A stretch of 5,016 nt of DNA, taken from the NCBI GenBank assembly GCA_934255545.1, contig CAKQOE010000068.1:1-5016 (forward strand), given 5' to 3'. Positions within the stretch are counted from its first letter, which is position 1; the number at the start of each line of letters is the position of its first letter. Under the pieces are notes generated by a model. The model was not told the DNA's origin. It was given only the letters and a program-made list of their open reading frames with translations, and ran no database searches. This DNA comes from an uncultured Clostridia bacterium (lineage in GTDB: Bacteria; Bacillota; Clostridia; Peptostreptococcales; Anaerovoracaceae). A program made the position numbers and the translations under genes. Positions 4,957 to 5,016 of the stretch are shown here, in pieces.

Positions 4957-4967
4957 TGTTAAACATA
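4955..4967. promoter_or_regulatory. 13-bp palindrome at the -35 of the 360-aa gene, possible operator
   Basis: TATGTT-A-AACATA is a perfect palindrome around one central base and overlaps the outer edge of the predicted -35 (4951-4956). A dimeric regulator bound here would affect RNA polymerase access. The surrounding DNA is very AT-rich, so a chance palindrome is possible. Confidence 0.4.
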
Positions 4968-5016
4968 CTGATATTAAATAATTAATTCGCTTATATCACG
5001 CGGGGTGGGGGTACTG

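Overview
The window looks like chromosomal DNA from a low-to-mid GC Gram-positive anaerobe (Bacillota, probably class Clostridia). The signs are strong AGGAGG-type ribosome binding sites, heavy use of ATA (Ile) and ACA codons, hairpin-plus-T-tract terminators, and a single-copy RlmCD/RumA-type 23S rRNA uracil methyltransferase with an N-terminal TRAM domain. The clostridial placement is inference; there is no rRNA gene here to prove it.

Left half, + strand. A monocistronic gene (164-649) encodes a membrane-anchored protein with a PrcB_C-like domain and ends at a clear intrinsic terminator (654-680). A probable two-gene unit follows: a YbgC-type 4HBT acyl-CoA thioesterase (812-1237), then, 63 bp later, an RlmD/RlmCD-family rRNA (uracil-5-)methyltransferase (1301-2959). 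The methyltransferase keeps every catalytic and cluster residue but carries several in-frame insertions. One of them is made of three consecutive DNA hairpins. The unit ends at a long, nearly perfect, bidirectional terminator (3004-3063).

Middle. The stretch 3064-3310 has no conventional gene. It holds nested inverted repeats, a consensus -10 hexamer, a very strong Shine-Dalgarno followed by a 20-codon three-cysteine micro-ORF (3206-3268), and alternative stem-loops over and after its stop codon. This is the best candidate in the window for something undescribed.

Right half, - strand. Two genes of unknown function read leftward: a 360-aa two-domain protein (3771-4853), then a 113-aa protein (3311-3652) that starts at TTG. 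Between them are a promoter-like sequence and three copies of GACATTTG spaced exactly 11 bp apart, directly upstream of the -35. The 360-aa gene has its own promoter with an extended -10, overlapped by a 13-bp palindrome. The two genes face the + strand genes and converge on the micropeptide region.

Functionally the left side is housekeeping (rRNA modification, thioester hydrolysis), while the right side and middle look accessory and lineage-specific. No mobile element, CRISPR array, tRNA or rRNA was seen.
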